Below are positions 1-8,597 of a stretch of 12,773 bases of DNA, in pieces. The stretch's first letter is position 1. The number at the start of each line of letters is the position of its first letter. The stretch is from Chitinophagaceae bacterium (GTDB lineage Bacteria; Bacteroidota; Bacteroidia; Chitinophagales; Chitinophagaceae), in assembly GCA_947461645.1 (NCBI GenBank), contig CANHMN010000023.1:1-12773 (forward strand). Reading direction: 5' to 3'. The notes under the pieces were generated by a model. That model was not told where the DNA came from and made no database searches. It saw only the letters and a list, made by a program, of their open reading frames with translations. The translations under genes were made by a program, and so were the position numbers.

Positions 1-3000
1 GAATAAGCGATTTCATAGTTACCTTGACTAGCGTAAGAATAGGTTACATTAGGTTGATCTATAAAATTGTTATCTCCCAAATTCCAATACCAATGCTGCA
101 ATCCACCTTCATAATCTGTACTCAAATCTGTCAATCTCACAACATCACCCAAACAAGCCTGGGACTTATCTTGACTGAAATTCACATCCGGATTAGGATG
201 AATGGTAATCGGAAACACACTTGTTGAATCCAAGCAAGAACCACCAGAAGAAGCAGTTAACTTTATAAAGTAAGTTTCAACTGTTCTTGTCTTAGGATAT
301 TTATAAGCATAGACTTGGTTTAATGTTGGAACGTTATCAGTTTGAATTATCGATGGCGTTCTGAGTGTATCCCAACAAATATTTACGCGAATAATTTCGC
401 CCAAAGAAATAGTTGAAGTGTTTTTGATGTAAACCGAATCTTTATCGCAAACAACAGTCGAATTCAAAAGATTTAATGAAGGATCCGGTTTAGCTCCCCC
501 AACATAAAAACGCTGAGTTATACTATCTAGGCAACCTGACTGATTGGTTACCCAAAGTTCTACATCCTTGTAACCGATGGTTGTATAAACATGTTGAGGA
601 CTTTGCTGATTGGAGAAAAACCCATCACCGAAAGTCCAACGCCACTGCTGCGAACCAGCTACCGTATTTTGTGGAAATCTTGTGGTATCAATGAACTGTA
701 CGAAGGGATCAAGCAAACATGCATCTGGATTAATAAAGCCTGCAAGCGGCTTAGGACTAATTTGTATTGCAGAAAGTTGAACGGTATTTGAACAACCTGA
801 ATTCGAAATCAATGTTACACTTGGAATGTACCCTATCGAATCCTGATAACTATGTTGAATATTACCACTTGTTGTAGTTATGGTAGTATTGTCGCCAAAA
901 TCCCACACCCATCTCTTTAATGTATCAGGCAACGACATCAAAGATGTACCTGTAAAATTCACCGGAGAATTGAAACAGGTTGGGGAAGAATTTGAAATGT
1001 TAGCTGTCGGTTTCCTGGAAACCACAATCTGCTTTACAATGGTATCGCTAAGACAACCAACATTACTAACAATGTGAAACTTTAAAGTATAGGTTCCGGG
1101 GTTGGCATAAACGTGAGATGGATTTTGTTGATTGCTGAATTGACCATCCCCAAAATTCCAATACCATTTGAAGGGAATAACTCCGTTTGAATAATTGGTA
1201 GAATCCTTAAATTCAATTGGATCATTCAAGCATCCACTAAAAGGCAGCCAACCAAACTGGGCATCAGGAGCTACATTAACCTCAACATAAAATACTTTAT
1301 CTATTGAATTACCACAACCATCAGCACTCGTTGTACCAGCTGTAACCAAAACAGCCTGGCCAGGATTTACGTTTGGCGAACCGAATGCAATAGTATTTGG
1401 TAGTTGATAAACCCAAACTTGCTTTCCTAAAAGCAAATACGTTGTGTCCAACAATGCATCCACTTGAGCTTGTGTCGGAAAATTCTGATTAGGAATATTA
1501 GGGTCATTGAAGTCAAAATTGAGAGAGGTAGGAATAAAAGGTAGAGTAATCTTAAAATAAAAAGGTGTACCAGCGCAAATCTTAGTACCAGAAATAGAAT
1601 CGGCAAAAGTACTAACAGACGTAGCAAAGTTGAAGAGGTCTTTGATATTAGTACCAGCATTGTATCCGTATGATTCATTTTCTCCAAATCCATAAGCTAT
1701 GGCATTGAAGCCGGAATCAGATGTTGCAGTATGGTAGGTTCTGTTGTTTGTATTGACAAAACTTTTGGTAAATATGGAATAATTTGGATCCTGTGGATGA
1801 ACTAAAAAAGCCCCAATAGGCTGAACAGCACCATCAAACCGGAATGAGCTTATACCAGTTCCTCCATTAGGAATGATGGCATTTACATAGTGATTCGTTA
1901 TAAACTCGTTAGGGGTTGCGTTCCAAATGATATCAGAAATGTTCTGCTCTACCGGACTTAGATAAATAACTTCAGGATCACCAAGATCATCAGGATTTCC
2001 ACAACCACCACTTGATGTAACAAACTGGGCTACAGTAATTGGCAAAGTTGATTCAATTTTCAAAGGAAGATTTGTTCCCGGAATTTCATAATAAAACGAT
2101 GAGACAAGCGAACCAAAATTTGTAATTGGTTGATTGTTTACTTTTACAACTGCCGCAGGATCACTTACACAAACTCTGTAAATATTCCTGTCTAAGACTT
2201 GTGTTGGAGCTGTCAGAAATTTTTTACCCCAAGCGTCTTTAGGGAAATTCTGTACCATGTAATTATCAGAGGATCTTCCACCAGATGAGTTTATTCCACA
2301 TGAGATGTTAATCTTACCGCTCCCTGAAAACACAGCAATTCGCTTACAGGCACCAGTACCCGAAGCAATACTCTCTATCTTCGTACCAGTCAAATCAACG
2401 GCTGAATAAACATTCCCCACACTTCCTGTCAACTGACCCAATCCATTAAAAACCTGACCCTGAGTTAGATTTACGGTAAAAGGCACTCCGGCAGGCCTCG
2501 TCAATGTTGGCCTACTTGGTGTTATTCTAACAGAAGTAGTTCCCGTATCAGTTGCGATAACATAGAAGAAACTATTACTGTTGTCCTCGTTAGACTCGTT
2601 GGTGTAGTTGATAGAATAATAAGTCTTTCCCAAAGTATTTGTCGGAAACAAAATCGTTGCACCGGATGCTCTGTTGTTATAGATATGCGAATAGGCGACA
2701 ATTGGCTTATCTGAAGTAATGTGAATACCCTTGTTCAAAATCCCCTCATTGAGTAACCTAGCATCCTGAGTCCCATTTTTAGGCATCAAAGTTGATGTAA
2801 CTACTGATGGGACTGTAGTTGGAGGAGTTATTGATTGCGACCATCCTATCCCAGGAATAGAAACTGTTATGTTTGTATTAGGTTGATCCACCGCAAAATA
2901 CAATATCATATCCTGAGTATTTATCGGCTGTGTAGAATTGTCATTTAACATCCTAACATGAAACCCATAACCCACCCAAAAATCAGTCCCCTTGTTGGAA

Positions 3001-3065
3001 AAAGATTGCGCAAAAATGTAGGAGTGAAAGGCCATTATCAAGATTACAACTATCGAACTTCTCAT
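1..3065 (-). CDS. Secreted IgGFc-binding/PKD multidomain adhesin, N-terminal ~1,021 residues (3' end beyond window)
   Basis: The frame is open without a stop from the ATG at 3065 to the left edge, so the C-terminus is missing. Residues 1-19 form a signal peptide (hydrophobic VVILIMAF core, probable cleavage after FA, before QSFSNKG). The region from about residue 25 to 470 (starting with DFWVGYG at 28-34 and including HITSDKPIVAYSH) resembles the IgGFc-binding N-terminal domain found in large Bacteroidota surface proteins. PKD domains follow, marked by WYWNFGDG (634-641), WVWDFGDN (719-726), WRWTFGDG (808-815) and WYWNLGDN (992-999). Between the last two lies a similar module without the motif. 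Cysteines pair regularly at 612/671, 697/758, 783/845 and 873/944, with 971 opening the next unit. Proteins of this build usually end in a gliding-motility or T9SS C-terminal domain, which would lie outside the window. The role is probably adhesion or surface binding; the ligand is unknown. The domain style is clear, the exact function is not. Confidence 0.88.
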   Translation of the reverse strand, partial: MRSSIVVILIMAFHSYIFAQSFSNKGTDFWVGYGFHVRMLNDNSTQPINTQDMILYFAVDQPNTNITVSIPGIGWSQSITPPTTVPSVVTSTLMPKNGTQDARLLNEGILNKGIHITSDKPIVAYSHIYNNRASGATILFPTNTLGKTYYSINYTNESNEDNSNSFFYVIATDTGTTSVRITPSRPTLTRPAGVPFTVNLTQGQVFNGLGQLTGSVGNVYSAVDLTGTKIESIASGTGACKRIAVFSGSGKINISCGINSSGGRSSDNYMVQNFPKDAWGKKFLTAPTQVLDRNIYRVCVSDPAAVVKVNNQPITNFGSLVSSFYYEIPGTNLPLKIESTLPITVAQFVTSSGGCGNPDDLGDPEVIYLSPVEQNISDIIWNATPNEFITNHYVNAIIPNGGTGISSFRFDGAVQPIGAFLVHPQDPNYSIFTKSFVNTNNRTYHTATSDSGFNAIAYGFGENESYGYNAGTNIKDLFNFATSVSTFADSISGTKICAGTPFYFKITLPFIPTSLNFDFNDPNIPNQNFPTQAQVDALLDTTYLLLGKQVWVYQLPNTIAFGSPNVNPGQAVLVTAGTTSADGCGNSIDKVFYVEVNVAPDAQFGWLPFSGCLNDPIEFKDSTNYSNGVIPFKWYWNFGDGQFSNQQNPSHVYANPGTYTLKFHIVSNVGCLSDTIVKQIVVSRKPTANISNSSPTCFNSPVNFTGTSLMSLPDTLKRWVWDFGDNTTITTTSGNIQHSYQDSIGYIPSVTLISNSGCSNTVQLSAIQISPKPLAGFINPDACLLDPFVQFIDTTRFPQNTVAGSQQWRWTFGDGFFSNQQSPQHVYTTIGYKDVELWVTNQSGCLDSITQRFYVGGAKPDPSLNLLNSTVVCDKDSVYIKNTSTISLGEIIRVNICWDTLRTPSIIQTDNVPTLNQVYAYKYPKTRTVETYFIKLTASSGGSCLDSTSVFPITIHPNPDVNFSQDKSQACLGDVVRLTDLSTDYEGGLQHWYWNLGDNNFIDQPNVTYSYASQGNYEIAY

Positions 3066-3074
3066 ACTTTTTAA

Positions 3075-3087
3075 ATTGATAATCAAT
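3075..3087. repeat. 13-bp perfect palindrome upstream of the adhesin gene
   Basis: ATTGAT-A-ATCAAT is a perfect dyad centred on 3081, about 10 bp upstream of the adhesin start codon (3065). A one-base centre is too tight for an RNA hairpin, so if it matters it would be as a protein-binding site on DNA. In AT-rich DNA such a dyad can also arise by chance. Confidence 0.3.
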
Positions 3088-3093
3088 GTTGCG

Positions 3094-3119
3094 CAATTTA
3101 CGATTTTTATTGCCTACAA
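3094..3119 (-). promoter_or_regulatory. Weak candidate Bacteroidota promoter for the adhesin gene
   Basis: Read on the minus strand, TTG (3119-3117) is followed after 16 nt by TAAATTG (3100-3094), an imperfect match to the Bacteroidota -33 TTG / -7 TAnnTTTG pattern. It sits downstream of the terminator of the preceding gene and about 30 nt before the ATG at 3065, where a promoter is needed. The match is imperfect and the spacer slightly short, so this is tentative. Confidence 0.22.
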
Positions 3120-3161
3120 TCTTGTTACAATTTCAGATTTATTCCATTAAAATAACATATA

Positions 3162-3189
3162 TAAAAGGAAGCACCAACAAGTGCTTCCT
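3162..3189 (-). terminator. Rho-independent terminator of the T9SS-sorted protein gene
   Basis: GGAAGCAC (3167-3174) and GTGCTTCC (3181-3188) form a perfect 8-bp stem with a 6-nt loop, extended by one A-T pair. On the minus strand the stem is followed directly by TTTTAT. It lies about 35 nt past the stop codon at 3224-3226, so the upstream gene and the adhesin gene are probably separate transcription units. Confidence 0.75.
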
Positions 3190-3223
3190 CTCTGTTTTAT
3201 GGATTTTGGAAATACGGGTCTCT

Positions 3224-6200
3224 TTATTCAACCACCATGCTTATTAAGTCCTTTGAACCAGTAGCATTTATTACCACCAATTGATAAACGCCTGCTTGAA
3301 GATTTGATGGCAGACTTACCTTCATGTTGCGCTGTCCTTTATAACTTAATGATGTTGTAAATACTTGTTGTCCAATTGCATTAAAAACCATCAATTGATA
3401 TTCACCGAGTTCTTTATTGCTAAATTGAATGTTCGCTGTTTTGTTTTTTACAGGATTAGGGTATACGGTAACATTACCCTGAACATTAACCGAAGCTACT
3501 TTTACAACCGAAGAGTAAGAAACAGCACCATTATTCTCTATCGCTTTGATACGATAAAAACAAACCGAAGAGGGCGCTTCTACATCTTCAACTGTATAAT
3601 TCTTAGAGGCAGTTGCATTTCCTGCAGAAACAACGTTTGCCAATTCAAATTTTGTTCCGTCTGTGCTTCTTTCAACCTGATAAGATGCTATGTTTACTTC
3701 CTGCTCAACCTTCCAGGAGATATTACTATTGTTATTTTTCAATCTTTCTGCACGAACATTGGTGATTTTTACAGGAAGCACTATTGCATTCGTATTTAAT
3801 ACAATCATGAATCTGTTAGCAACTGCAGATGTTGTATTAGCAACCACATCAAAATTGATACTGTTGGATTGATTGAGGTTAATAACAGTAGATGTACCGG
3901 TAACCCTATCTATCAATTTAGCCTGAACATTTTGATTTTCAAACATCATTGGCTGAATATCCAATTGGTAAGTTTTGGTCTTCAATTGATTCAACTGATA
4001 GAAAATAGTATCATTTACCACTACAGATTTTCTTCTCTCAGAAACCCATTGTCTAGATGAACTTAGAATAGAAATTGTTTCCACTCCAACATTTATTTTA
4101 GGAATATCATTTGCATCAATTTCATTTGAAAACTCATCATGGTATTCAGTCACTACTCCATCGAGCAAAACCTTTTGATTGTTATTTATTACAGAAAGTT
4201 TTGTTTCTAATTGCATTCTTTGCATAGCAGAACCTCTCGCTACCAAAGCACTTCCATCAACTTTACTACTCTCTGAAAAACCAACTGCACCAGATACTCC
4301 TGTTGCATGAACAAAGAAAGCTTGACCAGATTGAATATTGCCTAACACATTGTTCGTATTTATAGAATCGTAACTTCCACCACCAGGAATCACTCTGTAT
4401 GTTCCGTTTCCGTTACCAATGAAAGTTTGATACCCGCCAAAACCATAAGCACTAACATTTGTATTGGTAAGTTTTGGATCCCAAACATAGAATGCATCCA
4501 ATACCCCACCTGTTTTATTCAATTTAGAAAAATCGATAGCTGACGCATAAGGGTTACCGATAGACTCAAACTTTCCACTTGGAACCACAACTGGAGAAGG
4601 AGGATTGTCAATTGGCGTATACAATTTTCCTGTTGTTCTGATGGTTGTGGCTGTAGGCGTTTGACTTGAAGCTACAACCGAACGATCTCCTCTAACAAAG
4701 ACCATGTAACCTTTGTTGTTATCTATATTATTGAATGTACTTGAAATTCCATCCCAATTTGCTGTTTGAATGTTGTACACTTTGATAGATGGCGCTGATG
4801 GAGTGTGAACATCAAATCCCATGCTTATAGCGCTGCTGTTGTTACTTGATAACATTATTCCATAACCCGGATTGGTGTTTGTTCCAGCAGAGTTACCTTC
4901 CTGCCATGTTGAATTAATTGTTCTACCTGTTGCAGGTGCTGCCAAAAACTGCCATGCTTTACGAGCGGGAATAAATCTTTCTACAGTAACATCACCAATT
5001 ATTCTGTTACCTGAATAAACCCCCGTTGAAAATCCATCCGATGTCATATCGGAAAGACTAGCCGTTCCTGTTTGAGTAGAAGCAAGTACTAGGTTATTAT
5101 TGGTAATGATTTGGCTGTTGCTTGTTCCGAAAGAAATATTGTCAGTTACTTTTAAAGTGTCCCCTGCAAATGAACCGATGCTTATACCAAATGGATTGGT
5201 AACTTTCAGCTGCTTTATGGTGTTATTGTTGAAAAAGCTGCCAGATATAGTTTGAATACTTGTTTTTGATGAAAAGTCAATTTTTCCAAATCTGGAGTCA
5301 ACTTTTCCTGTACCACTTAGGTTTCCAAAAAGACATAAAGATTTTCCTTCAGCAATTTCAATTCCGGATTGAAGTGGAAGTTCAATATCCTGAGCTGCTG
5401 CATTATCAGAACCTATAATTGGATTTCCATTTGGCGAGTTAGGCGATATCACAACATGAGTACTGCTATCAGGAATAAATCCGCAAGACCAGTTCAAAGG
5501 ATTATGCCAATCGTTGTTGTCTGCCCCTGTCCATAAGCCTTTCTGCGCAACTCCCACCCTAAATGATGTTGTTTGCGTTGAAGGACAAACCCCATTGCTA
5601 ACTATTGCCCTGAAAAAAACGGAATCGGCAAGCAATGAAGCGTTGAGCTGAGCAGAATTTGCACCTGTTACATTACTAAAGTCAATGTTGTTCAATGAGG
5701 ACTGCCATTGAATGTTACCGGTATAGTTATTCAATTGCAAATCAACAGGTGAACCAGAGCATACCATAGACTGTCCTGCTATTTGTCCGGATTGTGTAGG
5801 ACTACTTACCAATACTGGTGCAAAAGAGGTATTGATGGATGAATATGCTGCACTGCATCCAACACCATTCGAATTAGATACTGAAACTAGTCTGTAGGTT
5901 GTTGTGTCAGTTGGATTAACAACAATATTTGACCTGCTTGTATAATTGTTGATAGAAAAATTATTAACGCCGTCAGAATACACAATATTAAAAGGCGATA
6001 CGCCACCAAAAACTCTTACTTGCAAAATAGTTGAGCTACCAGAGCAAATAGAGGCAGGTGAAGTACGTGTATAAATAATAGCTGTACTTGGTTTTGCATT
6101 TACAAAAATGTTAGTAGTGTCTGAAAGACCACTAAGAGCGCAACCAGTCTGATCGGTAACAGATTTAAGTGTATAAACAGTAGTAAGAACAGGCTGTACG

Positions 6201-6517
6201 ATAATGTTTCTTCCTAAAGTGTAGTTGGTAATCACACTATCGGAAGTCCCTGTATTAATAACAACCCTATAAGGAGCCTGTCCACCGGTAATGTTAACTC
6301 TTAAGCTTGTTCTGCCACCAGCACAAATAGTGTTGATATTATTAGCGGCAAACATATCTGCCGAAACAACAGGGTTGGCACAATTGGTATTTCTTTCTGA
6401 AAATTGAGCTTGAAGGGAAATAAAGGAGAATTGCAACAAAACCAGAAGCAACATACCCAATCCTTGGAAGCGGATTTTATTTGGGGAAACAGTCGATATG
6501 GTACTTCTTCTTATCAT
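3224..6517 (-). CDS. Secreted multidomain protein with Ig-like repeats and T9SS type A sorting tail
   Basis: A complete 1,097-residue protein from the ATG at 6517. A TTG 21 bp further upstream (6538) is in frame, but the ATG gives a normal signal peptide: basic MIRR start, hydrophobic LGMLLLVLLQFSFI, probable cleavage after LQA at 37. Two similar Ig-like modules follow (about 64-142 and 157-235; both have CxG near the start and a TTxYxLxSV strand before the second Cys), then a third Cys-bracketed module (about 250-325). A WTG...W.NP.NW segment at about 329-345 opens a long beta-rich middle of a type common in Bacteroidota secreted proteins. A fibronectin-III-like domain spans about 914-1009 (SYQVERSTDG, FYRIKAIE). 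The last ~80 residues (from VYPNP at about 1018, with NAIGQQV and LQAGVYQLVV) are a T9SS type A sorting domain, which directs export and cell-surface attachment. No catalytic motif is seen; the role is structural or adhesive by inference. A terminator follows the gene. Confidence 0.92.
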   Translation of the reverse strand: MIRRSTISTVSPNKIRFQGLGMLLLVLLQFSFISLQAQFSERNTNCANPVVSADMFAANNINTICAGGRTSLRVNITGGQAPYRVVINTGTSDSVITNYTLGRNIIVQPVLTTVYTLKSVTDQTGCALSGLSDTTNIFVNAKPSTAIIYTRTSPASICSGSSTILQVRVFGGVSPFNIVYSDGVNNFSINNYTSRSNIVVNPTDTTTYRLVSVSNSNGVGCSAAYSSINTSFAPVLVSSPTQSGQIAGQSMVCSGSPVDLQLNNYTGNIQWQSSLNNIDFSNVTGANSAQLNASLLADSVFFRAIVSNGVCPSTQTTSFRVGVAQKGLWTGADNNDWHNPLNWSCGFIPDSSTHVVISPNSPNGNPIIGSDNAAAQDIELPLQSGIEIAEGKSLCLFGNLSGTGKVDSRFGKIDFSSKTSIQTISGSFFNNNTIKQLKVTNPFGISIGSFAGDTLKVTDNISFGTSNSQIITNNNLVLASTQTGTASLSDMTSDGFSTGVYSGNRIIGDVTVERFIPARKAWQFLAAPATGRTINSTWQEGNSAGTNTNPGYGIMLSSNNSSAISMGFDVHTPSAPSIKVYNIQTANWDGISSTFNNIDNNKGYMVFVRGDRSVVASSQTPTATTIRTTGKLYTPIDNPPSPVVVPSGKFESIGNPYASAIDFSKLNKTGGVLDAFYVWDPKLTNTNVSAYGFGGYQTFIGNGNGTYRVIPGGGSYDSINTNNVLGNIQSGQAFFVHATGVSGAVGFSESSKVDGSALVARGSAMQRMQLETKLSVINNNQKVLLDGVVTEYHDEFSNEIDANDIPKINVGVETISILSSSRQWVSERRKSVVVNDTIFYQLNQLKTKTYQLDIQPMMFENQNVQAKLIDRVTGTSTVINLNQSNSINFDVVANTTSAVANRFMIVLNTNAIVLPVKITNVRAERLKNNNSNISWKVEQEVNIASYQVERSTDGTKFELANVVSAGNATASKNYTVEDVEAPSSVCFYRIKAIENNGAVSYSSVVKVASVNVQGNVTVYPNPVKNKTANIQFSNKELGEYQLMVFNAIGQQVFTTSLSYKGQRNMKVSLPSNLQAGVYQLVVINATGSKDLISMVVE

Positions 6518-6666
6518 TTTTTTAAAGAAACAAATCAATGAATGATTTATTTTTTAAATTTAAAGGTTGAAAATCTAGTGATTTAGATTCAAAATCGTAA
6601 TAAAATTAGGCTAAAATGCCTAGCTACACAACGATTTGAGCCAAATTGTTGGATTTTTCGAAGAAG

Positions 6667-6713
6667 TGGATTAATTGAAATGGTTTATTTCAATAAGATA
6701 AGATGGATTAATT
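6667..6713. repeat. Direct repeats TGGATTAATT bracketing an 8-bp inverted repeat
   Basis: TGGATTAATT occurs at 6667-6676 and again at 6704-6713, 37 bp start to start. Between them, overlapping the end of the first copy, ATTGAAAT (6674-6681) and ATTTCAAT (6687-6694) form a perfect 8-bp inverted repeat around GGTTT. The cluster lies about 150 bp from the minus-strand start codon and about 190 bp from the pgi start. A regulator-binding site is possible, but no family can be named. Confidence 0.4.
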
Positions 6714-6838
6714 AGGTAGGATAGCTATAAATGAGCTTCCTGAATGCTTATAACGCTAACTTATAAATATTATTTTACAAAAGCAATGTTTTTTGGCTGA
6801 TTTTGTATTAACCAGAAAGAGAAAATTTTATACATTAG

Positions 6839-6846
6839 TATATTTG
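6839..6846 (+). promoter_or_regulatory. Candidate pgi promoter, -7 element TATATTTG
   Basis: TATATTTG matches the Bacteroidota sigma-A -7 consensus TAnnTTTG exactly and lies 60 bp before the pgi ATG, predicting a leader of about 50 nt. No TTTG at the proper distance upstream is present; the nearest (6802-6805) is 33 nt away, so only half of the promoter is supported. Confidence 0.38.
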
Positions 6847-6905
6847 CTATGTTAGAATTCAATTTTTTAACTTTTAGATTCATCTTTTCGAATTAATTTT
6901 TAATT

Positions 6906-8516
6906 ATGCTCCCTAAAATAAATCCAACCACCACCCTATCTTGGGAAAAACTCAATAACCATTACAACTCCATATGCGATAAAACAATTGCCCAGTTTTT
7001 TGCTGAAGATTCTCATCGTTTTCATTCTTTTTCACTGTGCCACGAAGAAATACTATTTGATTATTCTAAAAACAATATCAACAAAGAAACCATTGACCTA
7101 TTAATTGAATTGGCAAATGACTGCAAACTCAATGATGCCATCAATGCAATGTTTGCGGGTGATAAAATAAACGAAACGGAAAACCGTGCTGTTTTACACA
7201 CTGCATTGAGAAACTTCAGTCAACAAGAGTTGAAATTGGATGATACGAACATTCTTACTGAAGTCAGAAATGTCTTAGGTCAAATGAAACACTTCTGCAA
7301 CAACATTCACCAAGGAATTCATGTTGGCTTCAGTGGAAAAAAAATAAAATACATCGTCAATGTAGGTATAGGCGGAAGCGATTTGGGACCTGTGATGGTT
7401 ACTGAAGCATTGAAACCTTATTGGTTAGACAACATTGAAACCTATTTTGTCAGCAACATTGATGGTTCACATATTGCTGAAATACTGAAGAAAATAAAAG
7501 CAGATGAAACGCTTTTCCTGATAGCGAGTAAAACATTTACCACACAAGAAACCATGACCAACGCTCATACAGCTAGAGAATGGTTTTTGAACAATGGCGG
7601 AAAACTTGCGGATATTTCAAAACATTTCATAGCACTCAGCACCAATAAAGATGAGGTTGTAAAATTTGGTATTGATCCAAAAAACATGTTTGTATTCTGG
7701 GATTGGGTAGGCGGACGATACAGCGTGTGGAGTGCCATTGGTTTATCTGTTGCTCTCACCATAGGATACAATCAATTTGAAGAATTGTTGAAGGGCGCAC
7801 AGAGTACCGATCTTCATTTTCAACATACTCCTTTCGAGAAAAACATTCCTGTTATCATGGCATTGGTTGGCATATGGTACCGTAACTTTTTCAATGCCCC
7901 TACTGAAGCCATATTACCCTACGACCAATACCTACATCGATTTGCCGCTTACTTTCAACAGGGAAATATGGAAAGCAACGGAAAAAGTACAGACAGAAAC
8001 GGACATAAAATTACTTACCAAACCGGACCTGTTATTTGGGGAGAACCAGGTACCAACGGGCAACATGCTTTTTACCAACTCTTACATCAGGGCACTCAAT
8101 TGATCCCTTGTGATTTTATTGCTCCTACACAATCACACAATCCAATAGGTGATCATCATGTAAAATTAATGAGTAATTTTTTCGCTCAAACTGAAGCATT
8201 GATGAACGGAACTTCACATGAAAATCCTTTCCGGATTTTTGAAGGTAACAGGCCTACCAATTCCATTTTAATCAGAAAAATAACCCCTTACACTTTAGGT
8301 CAACTCATTGCTATGTATGAACACAAAATATTTGTGCAAGGTGTGATATGGAATATTTACAGCTTTGACCAATGGGGTGTTGAGTTGGGGAAAAAATTAG
8401 CCAACAATATTCTTCCTGAGTTAACAACTGAAGATAAAATATCTTCGCATGACAGCTCAACAAACGGACTTATCAATGTTTTCAAGAAAATGAGAAATTC
8501 AAAAGAATCAGAATAA
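6906..8516 (+). CDS. pgi: Glucose-6-phosphate isomerase
   Basis: This cytoplasmic enzyme interconverts glucose 6-phosphate and fructose 6-phosphate in glycolysis and gluconeogenesis. The 536 residues match the long bacterial/eukaryotic PGI form, slightly shorter than the ~549 of the E. coli enzyme. Both family signatures are present: [14 protein letters not shown] (268-281) and the C-terminal [11 protein letters not shown] (486-496). The active site is complete by comparison with the rabbit enzyme: GIGGSDLG (154-161), phosphate loop SKTFTT (208-213), R271, Q352, catalytic E356 in MESNGK, H387 in GTNGQHAF, and K496. The ATG at 6906 follows an AT-rich leader without a Shine-Dalgarno sequence, as is usual in this phylum. 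The gene is a single-gene unit: it is divergent from the T9SS-protein gene and convergent with the PUR-protein gene, with a terminator about 30 nt past its stop. Confidence 0.98.
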   Translation: MLPKINPTTTLSWEKLNNHYNSICDKTIAQFFAEDSHRFHSFSLCHEEILFDYSKNNINKETIDLLIELANDCKLNDAINAMFAGDKINETENRAVLHTALRNFSQQELKLDDTNILTEVRNVLGQMKHFCNNIHQGIHVGFSGKKIKYIVNVGIGGSDLGPVMVTEALKPYWLDNIETYFVSNIDGSHIAEILKKIKADETLFLIASKTFTTQETMTNAHTAREWFLNNGGKLADISKHFIALSTNKDEVVKFGIDPKNMFVFWDWVGGRYSVWSAIGLSVALTIGYNQFEELLKGAQSTDLHFQHTPFEKNIPVIMALVGIWYRNFFNAPTEAILPYDQYLHRFAAYFQQGNMESNGKSTDRNGHKITYQTGPVIWGEPGTNGQHAFYQLLHQGTQLIPCDFIAPTQSHNPIGDHHVKLMSNFFAQTEALMNGTSHENPFRIFEGNRPTNSILIRKITPYTLGQLIAMYEHKIFVQGVIWNIYSFDQWGVELGKKLANNILPELTTEDKISSHDSSTNGLINVFKKMRNSKESE

Positions 8517-8547
8517 TTATCAGTATTGTAAACACTCATACAAATAA

Positions 8548-8573
8548 AAATGCCTTCAAAAATGAAGGCATTT
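8548..8573. terminator. Bidirectional terminator between pgi and the PUR-protein gene
   Basis: AAATGCCTTCA (8548-8558) pairs perfectly with TGAAGGCATTT (8563-8573) around an AAAA loop. On the plus strand it is followed by GCTTTTT, and on the minus strand by a T-rich tract (TTTATTTG) continuing the stem's T-run, so it can serve both convergent genes. It starts about 30 nt after the pgi stop and about 25 nt after the stop of the opposing gene. Confidence 0.85.
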
Positions 8574-8597
8574 GCTTTTTATCAATTCAATTTTATT

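Larger units (their letters stand above)
6518..6905. other. Divergent intergenic region between the T9SS-protein gene and pgi
   Basis: About 390 bp without a convincing ORF. It must hold the promoters of two divergently transcribed genes. It is very AT-rich and contains several small inverted repeats (6572-6589, 6607-6622, 6674-6694) and a 10-bp direct repeat (6667-6676 and 6704-6713). A good -7-type element is seen only for pgi (6839-6846). I see no clear promoter for the minus-strand gene, no tRNA and no riboswitch-like structure. Confidence 0.6.

Noticed and set aside
1427..1693. An 88-codon minus-strand ORF rich in Leu, looking like a small membrane protein
   Set aside because: It lies within the adhesin gene in another frame on the same strand; the adhesin frame is continuous through it and carries the recognisable domains, so this is a shadow.
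3365..4060. Plus-strand ORFs of 60-144 codons opposite the T9SS-sorted protein gene
   Set aside because: They are antisense to a gene with clear fibronectin-like and sorting domains, overlap each other, and resemble no known protein.
6518..6538. TTG at 6538 as the start of the T9SS-sorted protein (seven extra residues)
   Set aside because: The ATG at 6517 gives a standard signal peptide with a basic N-terminus; the TTG only adds a hydrophobic stretch with no support.
6607..6622. TAGGC/GCCTA hairpin as a terminator or attenuator
   Set aside because: The stem is only 5 bp and no T-tract follows on either strand; it is mentioned only as part of the repeat cluster.
6802..6846. TTTG at 6802-6805 as the -33 element for the pgi promoter
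   Set aside because: The gap to TATATTTG is 33 nt, well beyond the usual 17-23 nt; only the -7 element is retained.
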